Shown: positions 34,063 to 42,520 of the stretch, piece after piece
Numbering within the stretch: position 1 is the stretch's first letter
Layout: each line of letters opens with the position of its first letter
Assembly: GCF_023184515.1 (NCBI RefSeq)
Contig: NZ_JAAHBP010000007.1
Location: forward strand, 310,001-374,000
Reading direction: 5' to 3'
Origin: Streptomyces sp. D2-8
Lineage (GTDB): Bacteria; Actinomycetota; Actinomycetes; Streptomycetales; Streptomycetaceae
Length of the DNA: 64,000 nt
Notes under the pieces: model-generated
Seen by the model: the letters and a program-made list of their open reading frames with translations, nothing else
Told to the model about the DNA's origin: nothing
Database searches by the model: none
Translations under genes and position numbers: made by a program

Positions 34063-34659
34063 TCAGCCGCGCACGGCCAGGTGGTACGACGAGGCCCACA
34101 GCACCACGGCGCTGCCCAGGCCCACCACGATCCGCACGGTCTCGCTCGCGAGGCCGGCCGCGACGAGCACGAACCCGGCGACCGCGACGGCGGTCAGCAG
34201 CGACGCCGTCCACCGGTACTGCCACTGGTCGTACAGGCGGGCGAGCGGGAAGAAGTGCAGCCCCACGACGAGGGCGATGCCCGCGGGGATGACCTCGGGC
34301 CGGCCCGCGGCGTTGGACGCGGCGATGACGGCGAAGATGGCCGCCAGCTCCACGGTGTTGACGATGCCCACGCCGCGCGCCCAGTTCGCCGGCAGGTTCA
34401 CCGTCCGGGGCGAGGGCGCGGCGTCCTTGCGGTACCCCAGGTAGATCGCCGCCGCGGTGAGCAGCAGCGCGGCCACCTCGATGCCGAGCGGTGCGACGTC
34501 CGTCGCCGAGCCGGTCCCGGAGGCCGCCGCCACGGCCCACATCAGGCCGAACACGGAGAGCACCAGCACGCCTCGGCGGCGCAGGTTGCGGGTGAGGGCG
34601 ACGCACTCGGCGTCCGTGGCGGACGGGGTGGGGGGTGTGGTGGGGGACGTAGATGTCAC
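34063..34659 (-). CDS. Integral membrane protein inside the RiPP cluster
   Basis: From the GTG at 34659 the product has 198 residues; ATG 34749 would add 30 unlikely residues. About six membrane helices are visible: VLVLSVFGLMWAVAAASG, PLGIEVAALLLTAAAIYLGY, GIVNTVELAAIFAVIAAS, VIPAGIALVVGLHFFPLARL, ASLLTAVAVAGFVLVAAGLA and VRIVVGLGSAVVLWASSYHL. I do not recognise a specific family. It lies antiparallel between the precursors and the modification operon. Self-protection or transport is possible but unproven. Confidence 0.75.
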   Translation of the reverse strand: MTSTSPTTPPTPSATDAECVALTRNLRRRGVLVLSVFGLMWAVAAASGTGSATDVAPLGIEVAALLLTAAAIYLGYRKDAAPSPRTVNLPANWARGVGIVNTVELAAIFAVIAASNAAGRPEVIPAGIALVVGLHFFPLARLYDQWQYRWTASLLTAVAVAGFVLVAAGLASETVRIVVGLGSAVVLWASSYHLAVRG

Positions 34660-34886
34660 TCGCGGAGAATACACCTGCCGACCTGCCTTCTTGACGGTTT
34701 CGGCCAGCCCGCCGCACCCTCGAAACGGAATACAACATTCCGACCCCAATCCCGTAGTCGGGCGTCACGGAAACGATGACGTATGTAAGCGCCGGACCGT
34801 TTTCCCTTCCGGCTCGAATTCCCGGCACCAATCATGTGATTCAGGTTCTCGAATTCATTGTGGCTCTTCTCGGAAGGTGAAAGGAC

Positions 34887-36041
34887 ATGGGGGTTCACGC
34901 TCCGGAGCGCATTGCCGTGAGGCCGGATTCCGCCGGCCTGACGGGGGTGCGACTCCATACCCGGATGCCGGTGACACCGGCCTGGCTGGCCCGGCACGTC
35001 GTCCCGGTCGCCCGCGCACTGGGCGAGCGGGGCGTGCCCGGCGTGCAGGTGCGCCGCGGCTGGCTGCACGGACCGCACGTCGACGTGCTCGCCCCGGCCG
35101 GCGCGGTGCCGCCCGGCGGCGCCGTCGACTGGGCGGCGATCGAGGCCGCGCTGGACGCCGGCCCCCTCGACCCGGCCCGGGCGCTGACCGAGGAGGTGTA
35201 TCTGGACCAGGCCCGCGAGTTCGGCCGCCTCGAAGCGGTGGAGCCGCCGTACCTGCCGCTGCGGGAGCACGGCGCGGTGCTGCGCGTCGCACCCGGCGAT
35301 CCCGCGCTGCGCTCCCGGGAGCCGCGCCTCGACGCCCTGCGCACGGTCGTGTACGGCGCCCTCGCGACACCGGTGCTGACGATGATCGAGGGGATGGCCG
35401 AGGAGCCGGGCAGCGGCACGGTCCGCCTCGCGGAGGCGTTCGCCGCCCTCGTCGACACCCATGCCCTGGGGCCGGCCTACGGGGTGTTCTCGCCCCGCTC
35501 GCACGTGGAGGCCTTCCTCGCCTGGGCGGCCCCGCGCAAGGACATGCGCCCGGTCTTCCGGGAGCGGCTCGCCAAAGAAGGGCCCCGCATCCGCGAGGTC
35601 GTCGAACAGCGGCTGAGCGGCGCGGTGTCCCCGGCGGCCGCCCAGTGGCGCACGGCGTTCGCCTACGGCGCCGGGGTCCTGGACCACGCGGTCGCCACCG
35701 GCGCCCTCACCCCGGACCTGCTGGACTCCGTCACCGACGGCGTCGACCGCAGCCGGATGGGCCCGCCCGGGGCGGAGGCGGTGGTGCCGACCGGCGAGCA
35801 GCCGGACACCGACTTCCACCGGACCGTGCACGGCTCGGGGGCGATCAGCACCCCGTCCCCGTTCTTCGCCGCCTACCGCCTGCTGACGAACCTCTTCTAC
35901 CAGCAGCTGCCCCTGCTCACGGTCTCGCCGATGCAGCGCTACTACATGTGCTTCGCGCTCGCCGAGACCGTCGACGAGGTGCTCGGCAGCAGCTGGCGGG
36001 AGCGCTTCACCGCCACGCGACCGACGGGAGCCCCGCGATGA
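34887..36041 (+). CDS. Thiopeptide pyridine synthase-like protein (TbtD/TclM type)
   Basis: This 384-residue protein starts at ATG 34887 behind GGAAGGTGAAAGGA. It resembles the lantibiotic-dehydratase C-terminal domain family used for macrocyclisation in thiopeptides: VPVARALGERGVPGVQVRR, HGPHVDVLAP, RPVFRERLAKEGPRIREVVE, FFAAYRLLTNLFYQQLPLL and SPMQRYYMCFALAETVDEVL. Enzymes of this type join two dehydroalanines by formal [4+2] cycloaddition and expel the leader. Its stop overlaps the next ATG (ATGA). Confidence 0.85.
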   Translation: MGVHAPERIAVRPDSAGLTGVRLHTRMPVTPAWLARHVVPVARALGERGVPGVQVRRGWLHGPHVDVLAPAGAVPPGGAVDWAAIEAALDAGPLDPARALTEEVYLDQAREFGRLEAVEPPYLPLREHGAVLRVAPGDPALRSREPRLDALRTVVYGALATPVLTMIEGMAEEPGSGTVRLAEAFAALVDTHALGPAYGVFSPRSHVEAFLAWAAPRKDMRPVFRERLAKEGPRIREVVEQRLSGAVSPAAAQWRTAFAYGAGVLDHAVATGALTPDLLDSVTDGVDRSRMGPPGAEAVVPTGEQPDTDFHRTVHGSGAISTPSPFFAAYRLLTNLFYQQLPLLTVSPMQRYYMCFALAETVDEVLGSSWRERFTATRPTGAPR

Positions 36042-38650
36042 CCAGCCCCGAACCCCAGTGGTTCCTGCGCGTCAACCCGCTGCGCAGGGCCCGCCTCGCC
36101 GACCCGGAGCAGCGCCGCCTGCTCGGTGAACTCGCCACCGCAGAGGCCGAGTTGGCCGAAGCCGCCGAGGTGTGCTCGCAGGAGCTGTACGAGCGGATCG
36201 GCGCGGCCGCCTCGGACACCGAGCGGCGTGAACTCATCGCGCTGCGCCGCGCCATCCACAACGGCCGCGCCCCCAAGAAGACGCCCGAGAGCCTCGAAAC
36301 CACCCCCTCGGTGACCCGCTGGCTGGCCGCCTGGACCGGGCGGGAGCGGCTGCGCACCACGATCACGCAGGGCTACCCGGCCGCCGCCGACCGCGAACGG
36401 ACGGTGCTGGCCGCCCTGTTGGGTGACGGGGACCTGCTGCGCTCCCTCGCTCTCGTCGCGCCCGAGGTGCACCAGGAGGCCGAGCGCTACCGGGCCGCGG
36501 TCGAGGGCCCGGGCAAGGTGTCCGCCCGCACCCGCAAGTCCGAGCGCGGCCTGATCCAGTACGTGACCCGGGCGATGGTGCGCACCAGTCCGCTCTCCCG
36601 GTTCACCGCGGTGGGCATCGCCGAACCGGCCCCGGCCGGCGACCCGGAGGCCGTCCGCCCCGGTGAGGTGCCCTTCACCGGCGCGCGGGCCGTACCGGGC
36701 CTGGACCGGGTCATGCTCCACTACGTCCTCGGCGGCCTGCCCACCGGCGACACCGACCTGACCGGACTGTGGGTGGGGATGCCGCCCACCTCGCATCCCG
36801 ATCCGGAGGCGGGCAAGCTCTTCTTCCTGAAGTTCTCCGAGCAGGGCATGCACCGCCTCGCGGTCCCGCTCGACGGGCCCGTGGGAGATCTGCTCGACGC
36901 GCTGTCGATGGGGCCGCGCAGGTTCCCGGCGGTCGTCGCGCATGTCGCCGCCCGGGCCGGCTGCTCCGCCGAGGAGGCCGAGGGCCGCGTACGGCAGGCC
37001 CTGCGGCAGGGCGTGCTGTGCACGTTCAGCCGGCCCGAGGAGCAGACCGCCGCGAGCGACTACGACGACCTGCTGACGCTTCCCGACGCCGAGCAGCCGC
37101 CCGACGTACGGGAGTTGGCGCAGCGGGTGCGCGCCGGGCTGCCCCGGGTGACCGAGGCACCGGCCGCCGAGCGGGGCGCGCTGCTGGCCGGGCTGCGAGG
37201 CGACCTCGGCCGGTTCAGCCAGACGGCGGGCCGCCCGGCGCACATCACGGTCGAGGAGGACTACGTCATGCCGCCGCTGAAGGTGGCGGCCTCCGACTGG
37301 CACGCCCCGCTGGCCGACCTCGGCCCCGCGGTGGAGCTCCTGACCGTCTTCGACTGGCTGCACGACGTACGGGTCCTGATGACCGCCGCGTTCGTGGAGC
37401 GGTTCGGGGCCGGGGCGAACGTGCCGCTCGCCGAGCACGCGGCGTTCATCGTCGGGGAGGTCTCCCGGCGGGCCGCCGCGATGGCCGCCGTGTACGGGCC
37501 CGAGGGCACGGGCCAGGCCGCCGCGCTGTCCGGGATCGGACCGGCGGACGGCTGCCTGGAGCGCATGTACCTGCTGCGCCGCGAGCTGTCCGAGGAGGTG
37601 CACGCCCTCCTCACGAAGACGGCCCAGGCCGGTGAGGACACCCTCGGGCTCACCGCGGCGGACGTCGCCGAACTGACCCGGTCGCTGCCCGACCGCTTCC
37701 GCAGCGACCCGCTGATCTACGGCGTGCTGCTCCAGCAGGCCGGCGACCAACTCGTCCTCAACGACGGACTGCCGGGCCACGGCATGCTGTACGCGCGCTT
37801 CCTGGAGGCCGACCGCCGCCAGGGCGGCCACGCCCTGCCCCGCCTGGCCGGCCATCTGGACCGCTTCTACGGCCATGACGGCACGCGCATCACCGAGGAC
37901 CTGGGCCTGCACCGCCTCAACGTCAACGCGCACACACCGGTGCTGCCCGGCGGCCTCACCGCCGAGGACTGGTTCTCGCTGCGCCTGGCGCACGACCCGG
38001 ACACCGACACGCTGCGGGTCGAGGACGCGGACGGTGCCCCGCTGCGGGTGCTGCCGCTCGGCACGGGCCACCCGGGCCTGTTCCCGCCGCCGCTGTCGGT
38101 CGCCTCCGGCCTGGTGATCAGCGGTCGGCTCTTCAACAGCCTGCCCAACTCCTGGCACGCGGCGACCCCGTGGGACGGCAAGCAGACCCGCGTCGCACCG
38201 CGCATGGCCGTCGGCGACGTCCTCATCGGGCGCCGGCGTTGGTACGGCGGCACCGAACTGGACACGGCCGTGGCCGCCGGGCCCGACGAACACGAACGGC
38301 TCCTCTCCCTGACCGCCTGGCGGTCGCGTCACGACGTCCCCGAGGAGGTCGTCATCAAGTCGGCGCCGGACGACGAGGGGCCGCTGTCGGTGGGCGCTCC
38401 CGACGTCCAGTCCAAGCGCCTGGCGCAGAAGCCGCAGTACGTCGACCTGTCCAGCGCGCTCGCGGTGCGGGTCCTGCCGCGGATGCTGGAGCGCCGGGGG
38501 GCCGGCACCGGCTATCTGGAGGAGGCCCTGCCCGGCGTCACGGACGGCACGCACGCCACGGAGTGGGTGCTCGAGGTGGGGCGCAGGGCCGGAGGCCGCT
38601 TCGTGTACGACCCGGCGAACAACGGGGCAGCGGAAGGAGTCCGGCCATGA
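36038..38650 (+). CDS. Lantibiotic dehydratase N-terminal (glutamylation) protein, TbtB type
   Basis: This 870-residue protein matches the LanB N-terminal domain that uses Glu-tRNA to glutamylate Ser/Thr: FLRVNPLRRARLADPEQ, IHNGRAPKK, a central RGLIQYVTRAMVRTSPLSRF and VEEDYVMPPLKVAASDW, and C-terminal ATPWDGKQTRVAPRMAVGDV. It lacks the SpaB_C elimination domain, which is encoded separately at 44088-45008. The ATG at 36038 overlaps the previous stop. A frame open from 34457 is an artefact. Confidence 0.92.
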   Translation: MTSPEPQWFLRVNPLRRARLADPEQRRLLGELATAEAELAEAAEVCSQELYERIGAAASDTERRELIALRRAIHNGRAPKKTPESLETTPSVTRWLAAWTGRERLRTTITQGYPAAADRERTVLAALLGDGDLLRSLALVAPEVHQEAERYRAAVEGPGKVSARTRKSERGLIQYVTRAMVRTSPLSRFTAVGIAEPAPAGDPEAVRPGEVPFTGARAVPGLDRVMLHYVLGGLPTGDTDLTGLWVGMPPTSHPDPEAGKLFFLKFSEQGMHRLAVPLDGPVGDLLDALSMGPRRFPAVVAHVAARAGCSAEEAEGRVRQALRQGVLCTFSRPEEQTAASDYDDLLTLPDAEQPPDVRELAQRVRAGLPRVTEAPAAERGALLAGLRGDLGRFSQTAGRPAHITVEEDYVMPPLKVAASDWHAPLADLGPAVELLTVFDWLHDVRVLMTAAFVERFGAGANVPLAEHAAFIVGEVSRRAAAMAAVYGPEGTGQAAALSGIGPADGCLERMYLLRRELSEEVHALLTKTAQAGEDTLGLTAADVAELTRSLPDRFRSDPLIYGVLLQQAGDQLVLNDGLPGHGMLYARFLEADRRQGGHALPRLAGHLDRFYGHDGTRITEDLGLHRLNVNAHTPVLPGGLTAEDWFSLRLAHDPDTDTLRVEDADGAPLRVLPLGTGHPGLFPPPLSVASGLVISGRLFNSLPNSWHAATPWDGKQTRVAPRMAVGDVLIGRRRWYGGTELDTAVAAGPDEHERLLSLTAWRSRHDVPEEVVIKSAPDDEGPLSVGAPDVQSKRLAQKPQYVDLSSALAVRVLPRMLERRGAGTGYLEEALPGVTDGTHATEWVLEVGRRAGGRFVYDPANNGAAEGVRP

Positions 38651-40620
38651 CCGTGACCGATGTCGAGACGAGCCCGGCCGGGCCGGTTGCGGGTGCCGTG
38701 CCGCTCAAGGCCCGGCCCGGGCTGCACTACGCGCCCGTGCCGGGGGGCGTCTACTTCAGCGGGACACGCGGGCAGTTCGTGCTGCGCGGCTCGGAGCTGC
38801 TGTACGCGGTGGCGGACGGCTGCGTACCGCTGCTGCGGGCGGGTACGACGGAGGACGCCCTGGTCGCCGAGTTCGGCACCGAGCGGGCCCGGCCCGCCGT
38901 ACGGCATCTCCTCGGCAAGCTCCGGGAGAACGGCCTGCTGCTGGACCCGGCCGCGCTCACCGAGCCGGAACCACCGGCCGAGCAGGCCGCCCGCCACGCC
39001 GACACGCTGGCCCGCCTCACCGCCCGCCTCGACGACCCGTACGCGGCGTTCGCCCGCCTGCGCCGGGCCCGGGTGCGGCTGCACGGCCCGACGACAGCGA
39101 CGGCTCCGGCCCTGCGCGGACTGCGCCGGGCGGGCGTGACCGATGTGACGGCAACGGCCGTTCCGGAGACACCGACGCCCCTGGTCCCGGTCTGCGATCC
39201 CGCGATGTACGCGGACCCCGCCCTGCTGTCCGGCAGGAGCGGATCGGCCGGCGGATCCCGGGCACTGATGACCGCCGGCGGCCCGGCGGTGCGCACGCGA
39301 CAGACTCCCGCCGTCGACCCGGCGGTGCACCACCCCCTGACTCCCGCCGGCGACCCGGCGGTGAACCAACCCGGTACACGAACTCCCGTCGGCGGCCCGG
39401 CGGTGAAGGAACAGGGTGCTGGAACTCCCGTCGGCGGCCCGGCGGTGACGGCACCCGTGACGACCGAGGGCGTGCCCAGGGTCGTCGTCGAGTTTCTCGA
39501 CGGTGACCGGACGTGGACCGAGGAGGACGGCACGCTGCACGTGCCCGTGCTGCTCGGGCCCGGGCCGGTGCTGGTCGGCCCCGTCGGCATCGCACCGGGC
39601 GTCTGGGAGGTCTTCCGGGACCGGGCCAGGGCCTGGGCGGACGCCGAGGGCGTCGAGCCGGCGACCGGGCCGATCGCCCACTCCCTCGCGGGCGCGCTCG
39701 CCGCACAGCTCCTGACCGACACCCTCACGGGTGTCGCGGAGCCCGGTGAGGCCCACGTCGTGCACGGACCGGATCTGACGGCCGACCGCGTCACCGTCAC
39801 GGGCGCCCCCGTGAGCGAAGCGGTCGCCGTCCGTCTCGACGACGCCCCCGCCGAACCCCTCCCCGCCCCCGAGGCCGCCCTGGCGGCGGCCGGCGTCCTC
39901 ACCGCCCGCTGGACCGGCCTCTTCGCCTCCGCGCAGGGCGAGGACCTTCCGCAGATGCCCCTCGCCCTGCGTGCGGCGGAGCACCGGGCGGACCGTACGG
40001 GCACCGTCACCGCCTGGGCCGCCCACCAGGAGACGGCGGCCATCGCCGCCGCGCTGGCAGCCCTGCGCGACCACGGCACCGACGCGTCCGGCATCCCGGC
40101 GGCGGGCCTCACCCGCGAGCACTGGCTGCTGGACGGTGCCCTGCGCCGACTCGCCCGGGAGGAAGGGGCCGTCTCCGGCGAGGATCCCCCGCTGCACGCC
40201 GAAGGCCGCCGTATCTCCGCCGAGTTGCGGGCACTGCTCGGCGGGGCCGAACCCGTCCTCGCCCTGGCCCGGTACACCGGGGTCGGCTGGCCGCTGGCCG
40301 AGGTCACGGTCGACGGGCGGCCGCTGGGCGCCGGCTGGGGCCCGACCGCCGTCGACGCGACGTACGCCGCGCTGTGCACGGCACTGGCCGTCACGCAGAC
40401 CGGCGGCACGGCCGGCCCGCTCTCCACCGACGCCCTGCTGACGGCGGACGACACCGCCCGGGCCGCGCTGCGGGAGCAGCTCACGGCGCTCGCCGTCCAC
40501 GGGGGACAGCCCCGCTGCACCGACCCGGTGCTCGGCGAACTTCCCTTCTGGCGCGGCCCGGTGACCGCCCACGCCGTCCCCACGACCGCCGAGGAGGCCA
40601 CCGATGCCGACGACCACTGA
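38647..40620 (+). CDS. Ocin-ThiF/RRE-type cyclodehydratase partner (TbtF-like)
   Basis: This 657-residue protein starts at ATG 38647, overlapping the previous stop as ATGA. The N-terminus (RPGLHYAPVPGGVYFSGTRG, LRGSELLYAVADGCVPLL) has the RiPP-recognition-element and E1-like pattern of Ocin-ThiF proteins that bind the leader and present it to YcaO. A C-terminal region (PVLALARYTGVGWPLAEVTV, LPFWRGPVTAHAVP) resembles TOMM cyclodehydratase partners. Residues about 208-268 consist of five TPxGGPAV-like repeats encoded by near-identical 24-bp DNA units, an unusual linker. Confidence 0.8.
   Translation: MTVTDVETSPAGPVAGAVPLKARPGLHYAPVPGGVYFSGTRGQFVLRGSELLYAVADGCVPLLRAGTTEDALVAEFGTERARPAVRHLLGKLRENGLLLDPAALTEPEPPAEQAARHADTLARLTARLDDPYAAFARLRRARVRLHGPTTATAPALRGLRRAGVTDVTATAVPETPTPLVPVCDPAMYADPALLSGRSGSAGGSRALMTAGGPAVRTRQTPAVDPAVHHPLTPAGDPAVNQPGTRTPVGGPAVKEQGAGTPVGGPAVTAPVTTEGVPRVVVEFLDGDRTWTEEDGTLHVPVLLGPGPVLVGPVGIAPGVWEVFRDRARAWADAEGVEPATGPIAHSLAGALAAQLLTDTLTGVAEPGEAHVVHGPDLTADRVTVTGAPVSEAVAVRLDDAPAEPLPAPEAALAAAGVLTARWTGLFASAQGEDLPQMPLALRAAEHRADRTGTVTAWAAHQETAAIAAALAALRDHGTDASGIPAAGLTREHWLLDGALRRLAREEGAVSGEDPPLHAEGRRISAELRALLGGAEPVLALARYTGVGWPLAEVTVDGRPLGAGWGPTAVDATYAALCTALAVTQTGGTAGPLSTDALLTADDTARAALREQLTALAVHGGQPRCTDPVLGELPFWRGPVTAHAVPTTAEEATDADDH
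39268..39447 (+). repeat. Five near-identical 24-bp units in the Ocin-ThiF gene
   Basis: Units of the form ACTCCCGYCGGCGGCCCGGC followed by GGTG start at about 39268, 39304, 39340, 39382 and 39424, with steps of 36, 36, 42 and 42 bp, all multiples of three. They encode TPxGGPAV-like peptides and keep the frame. Confidence 0.85.
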
Positions 40621-42520
40621 GCCGTTGACCGCCGTGCGGGCCGGCCCCGCCCTGCCCCGGACGGCGCACGAGGACTGGCTCCCCGCCCTCATCCCCCTGG
40701 CCCGCACCACCGGGGCCTCCGTCTCCGTCAACCTCGGCTGGGACCTGGACTGGGAACGCGACCGCGTCACCCGGGCGCGGGGCGCGCACCTGTCCGTGCG
40801 GGTGTACGACGACGAGGTGATGGTGGGACCCCTGTGGGTGCCGGACACCACCTCCGGCTGTGCCGCCTGCGCCGAGGTGCGCGAACGCACCGTCCTCGAC
40901 CACCCGCTCGTGGGCGACCTCACCCAGGCCACCCGCGTCCCCGCCGCGCCCGCCCCGCTGCTGCCCGAGCTCCTGCGCACCGGCCTGGCCCACCTGGCCG
41001 ACCATCCCCTCGCGCCGGGTGAGGCCTACTCGGTGACGGTCCGCGGCACCCGCCGGCACCGCATCGCCCGCAGCTTCCACTGCCCGGCCTGCGGCCCCTC
41101 CCCCGCGGACCTGACGACCACCGCGGCCCCCGCGCCCCGCCCGCTCCGCTCCCGGCCCGCCGTACCCGGCGACGCGACCCGCACCGCCGCGAGCCGTCTC
41201 GTCGAGCCCGGCTTCCTGCGGGACCGGCTCGTCGACGACCGCTTCGGGCCGGTCCGCGCGATCCTGCGCGAGTCGCACGCCCCGTTCGCGATGAGCATGG
41301 CCGTCGTCGCGGACGCCCCGGCGATGGGCCACGGCAGGGCCCGTACCTTCGCGGAGACCGAACCGGTCGCCGTCCTGGAGGCGTACGAACGGCTCGGCGG
41401 CTACCCCTACGACATCCCCCTGCTGACCGGCCGCTCGTACCGCGAGGTCGCCGAACAAGCCGTCGACCCGGGCCGGCTCGGCCGCTACACCGCCGAGCAG
41501 CTCGCCCACCCGACCAGCCGGGCCACGCCGTTCACGGCCGACACCCCGATGGACTGGGCCTGGGGTCACGACCTGGCCGACGGCACTCCCCTGCTGGTCC
41601 CCGCGGACCACGCCTTCTACCAGTACGAGTACGCCTTCCGCCGCGACCGGCGCGCGGCGCGCGTGGCCGGTGCCGCGAACCGCCGGCACTACTTCTTCGA
41701 CTGCTCCAGCGGCTGCGCGGTCGGCGCCAACCACGAAGAGGCCGCCCTGCACTCCCTCTTCGAACTCGCCGAGCGGGACGCCTTCCTGACGTCCTGGTAC
41801 CGGGCCGAGCCGCTCCCCCACATCCCGGTCGGCACCCTCACCGACCCCACCAGCCGGGCCATGGTCGAGCTGATCCGGGCCCGTGGCTACGACGTCCATC
41901 TCCTGGTCGCCACCCGGGACATCGGCCTGCCGGTGGTGTGGGTGATCGCCGTGAACGAGAAGGACCCCTTCCCGGCGACCTTCTCCTCCGCCGGTTCGGG
42001 CGCCGAGCCGGAGTCCGCGATCCGCGGCGCGCTGCGCGAGGTCGCCCAGCTGGTCACCAACCCGGTCGACTGGACGCGTGAGCAGGTCGAGCGGATGGTC
42101 GAGGACCCGTGGCTGGTGGAGGAGTTGGAGGACCACGTCCGCTTCTCCTCCATCCCCGAGACCCGCGACCGCGCCCTGGCCGGACTCGGCGGCCCGGCCG
42201 TCACCCTGGAGGAGGCGTTCCCGGACTGGCCGGGACGGCTGGAGCGCGCGGCCGGCGGCGACGTACGCGGCACCCTTCAGTACGTGGCCTCGCTCTTCGC
42301 CGACGCGGGCCTGGACCGGATCGTCGTCGTCGACCAGACCAGCCGGGAGCACGCCGACGCCGGTATCGCGGTCGCCCGTGCCGTCGTGCCCGGCATCGTG
42401 CCGATGTGCTTCGGCCACGCCCAGCAGCGCCTGGACGGACTGCCCCGGCTGCGCGCCGCCCTGCGCGGCACGGGCCAGGAGCACCGGGCGATCCCCTACG
42501 ACCCGCACCCGTTCCCGTGA
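40604..42520 (+). CDS. YcaO-domain azoline cyclodehydratase (TbtG-like)
   Basis: This 638-residue protein starts at ATG 40604 behind GAGGAGG and overlaps the previous gene by 17 bases. The N-terminal 180 residues have paired cysteines (SGCAACAEVR and FHCPACGP), probably a zinc site. The remainder is YcaO: FAETEPVAVLEAYERLGGYP, SSGCAVGANHEEAALHSLFE, LAERDAFLTSWYR, GSGAEPESAIRGALREVAQL and a Pro-rich end YDPHPFP, which lies in the active site of TOMM YcaO enzymes. It phosphorylates amide bonds to form thiazoline and oxazoline rings from Cys and Ser/Thr. Confidence 0.93.
   Translation: MPTTTEPLTAVRAGPALPRTAHEDWLPALIPLARTTGASVSVNLGWDLDWERDRVTRARGAHLSVRVYDDEVMVGPLWVPDTTSGCAACAEVRERTVLDHPLVGDLTQATRVPAAPAPLLPELLRTGLAHLADHPLAPGEAYSVTVRGTRRHRIARSFHCPACGPSPADLTTTAAPAPRPLRSRPAVPGDATRTAASRLVEPGFLRDRLVDDRFGPVRAILRESHAPFAMSMAVVADAPAMGHGRARTFAETEPVAVLEAYERLGGYPYDIPLLTGRSYREVAEQAVDPGRLGRYTAEQLAHPTSRATPFTADTPMDWAWGHDLADGTPLLVPADHAFYQYEYAFRRDRRAARVAGAANRRHYFFDCSSGCAVGANHEEAALHSLFELAERDAFLTSWYRAEPLPHIPVGTLTDPTSRAMVELIRARGYDVHLLVATRDIGLPVVWVIAVNEKDPFPATFSSAGSGAEPESAIRGALREVAQLVTNPVDWTREQVERMVEDPWLVEELEDHVRFSSIPETRDRALAGLGGPAVTLEEAFPDWPGRLERAAGGDVRGTLQYVASLFADAGLDRIVVVDQTSREHADAGIAVARAVVPGIVPMCFGHAQQRLDGLPRLRAALRGTGQEHRAIPYDPHPFP

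Noticed and set aside
34457..38650. A single open frame of 1397 codons that covers the dehydratase gene
   Set aside because: The part before 36038 is in the wrong frame over the pyridine-synthase gene and Arg/Gly-rich; the true dehydratase starts at ATG 36038 with an ATGA overlap.
39268..39447. CRISPR array
   Set aside because: The units are in frame within a gene, spacers are only 12-18 bp and no cas gene is near.
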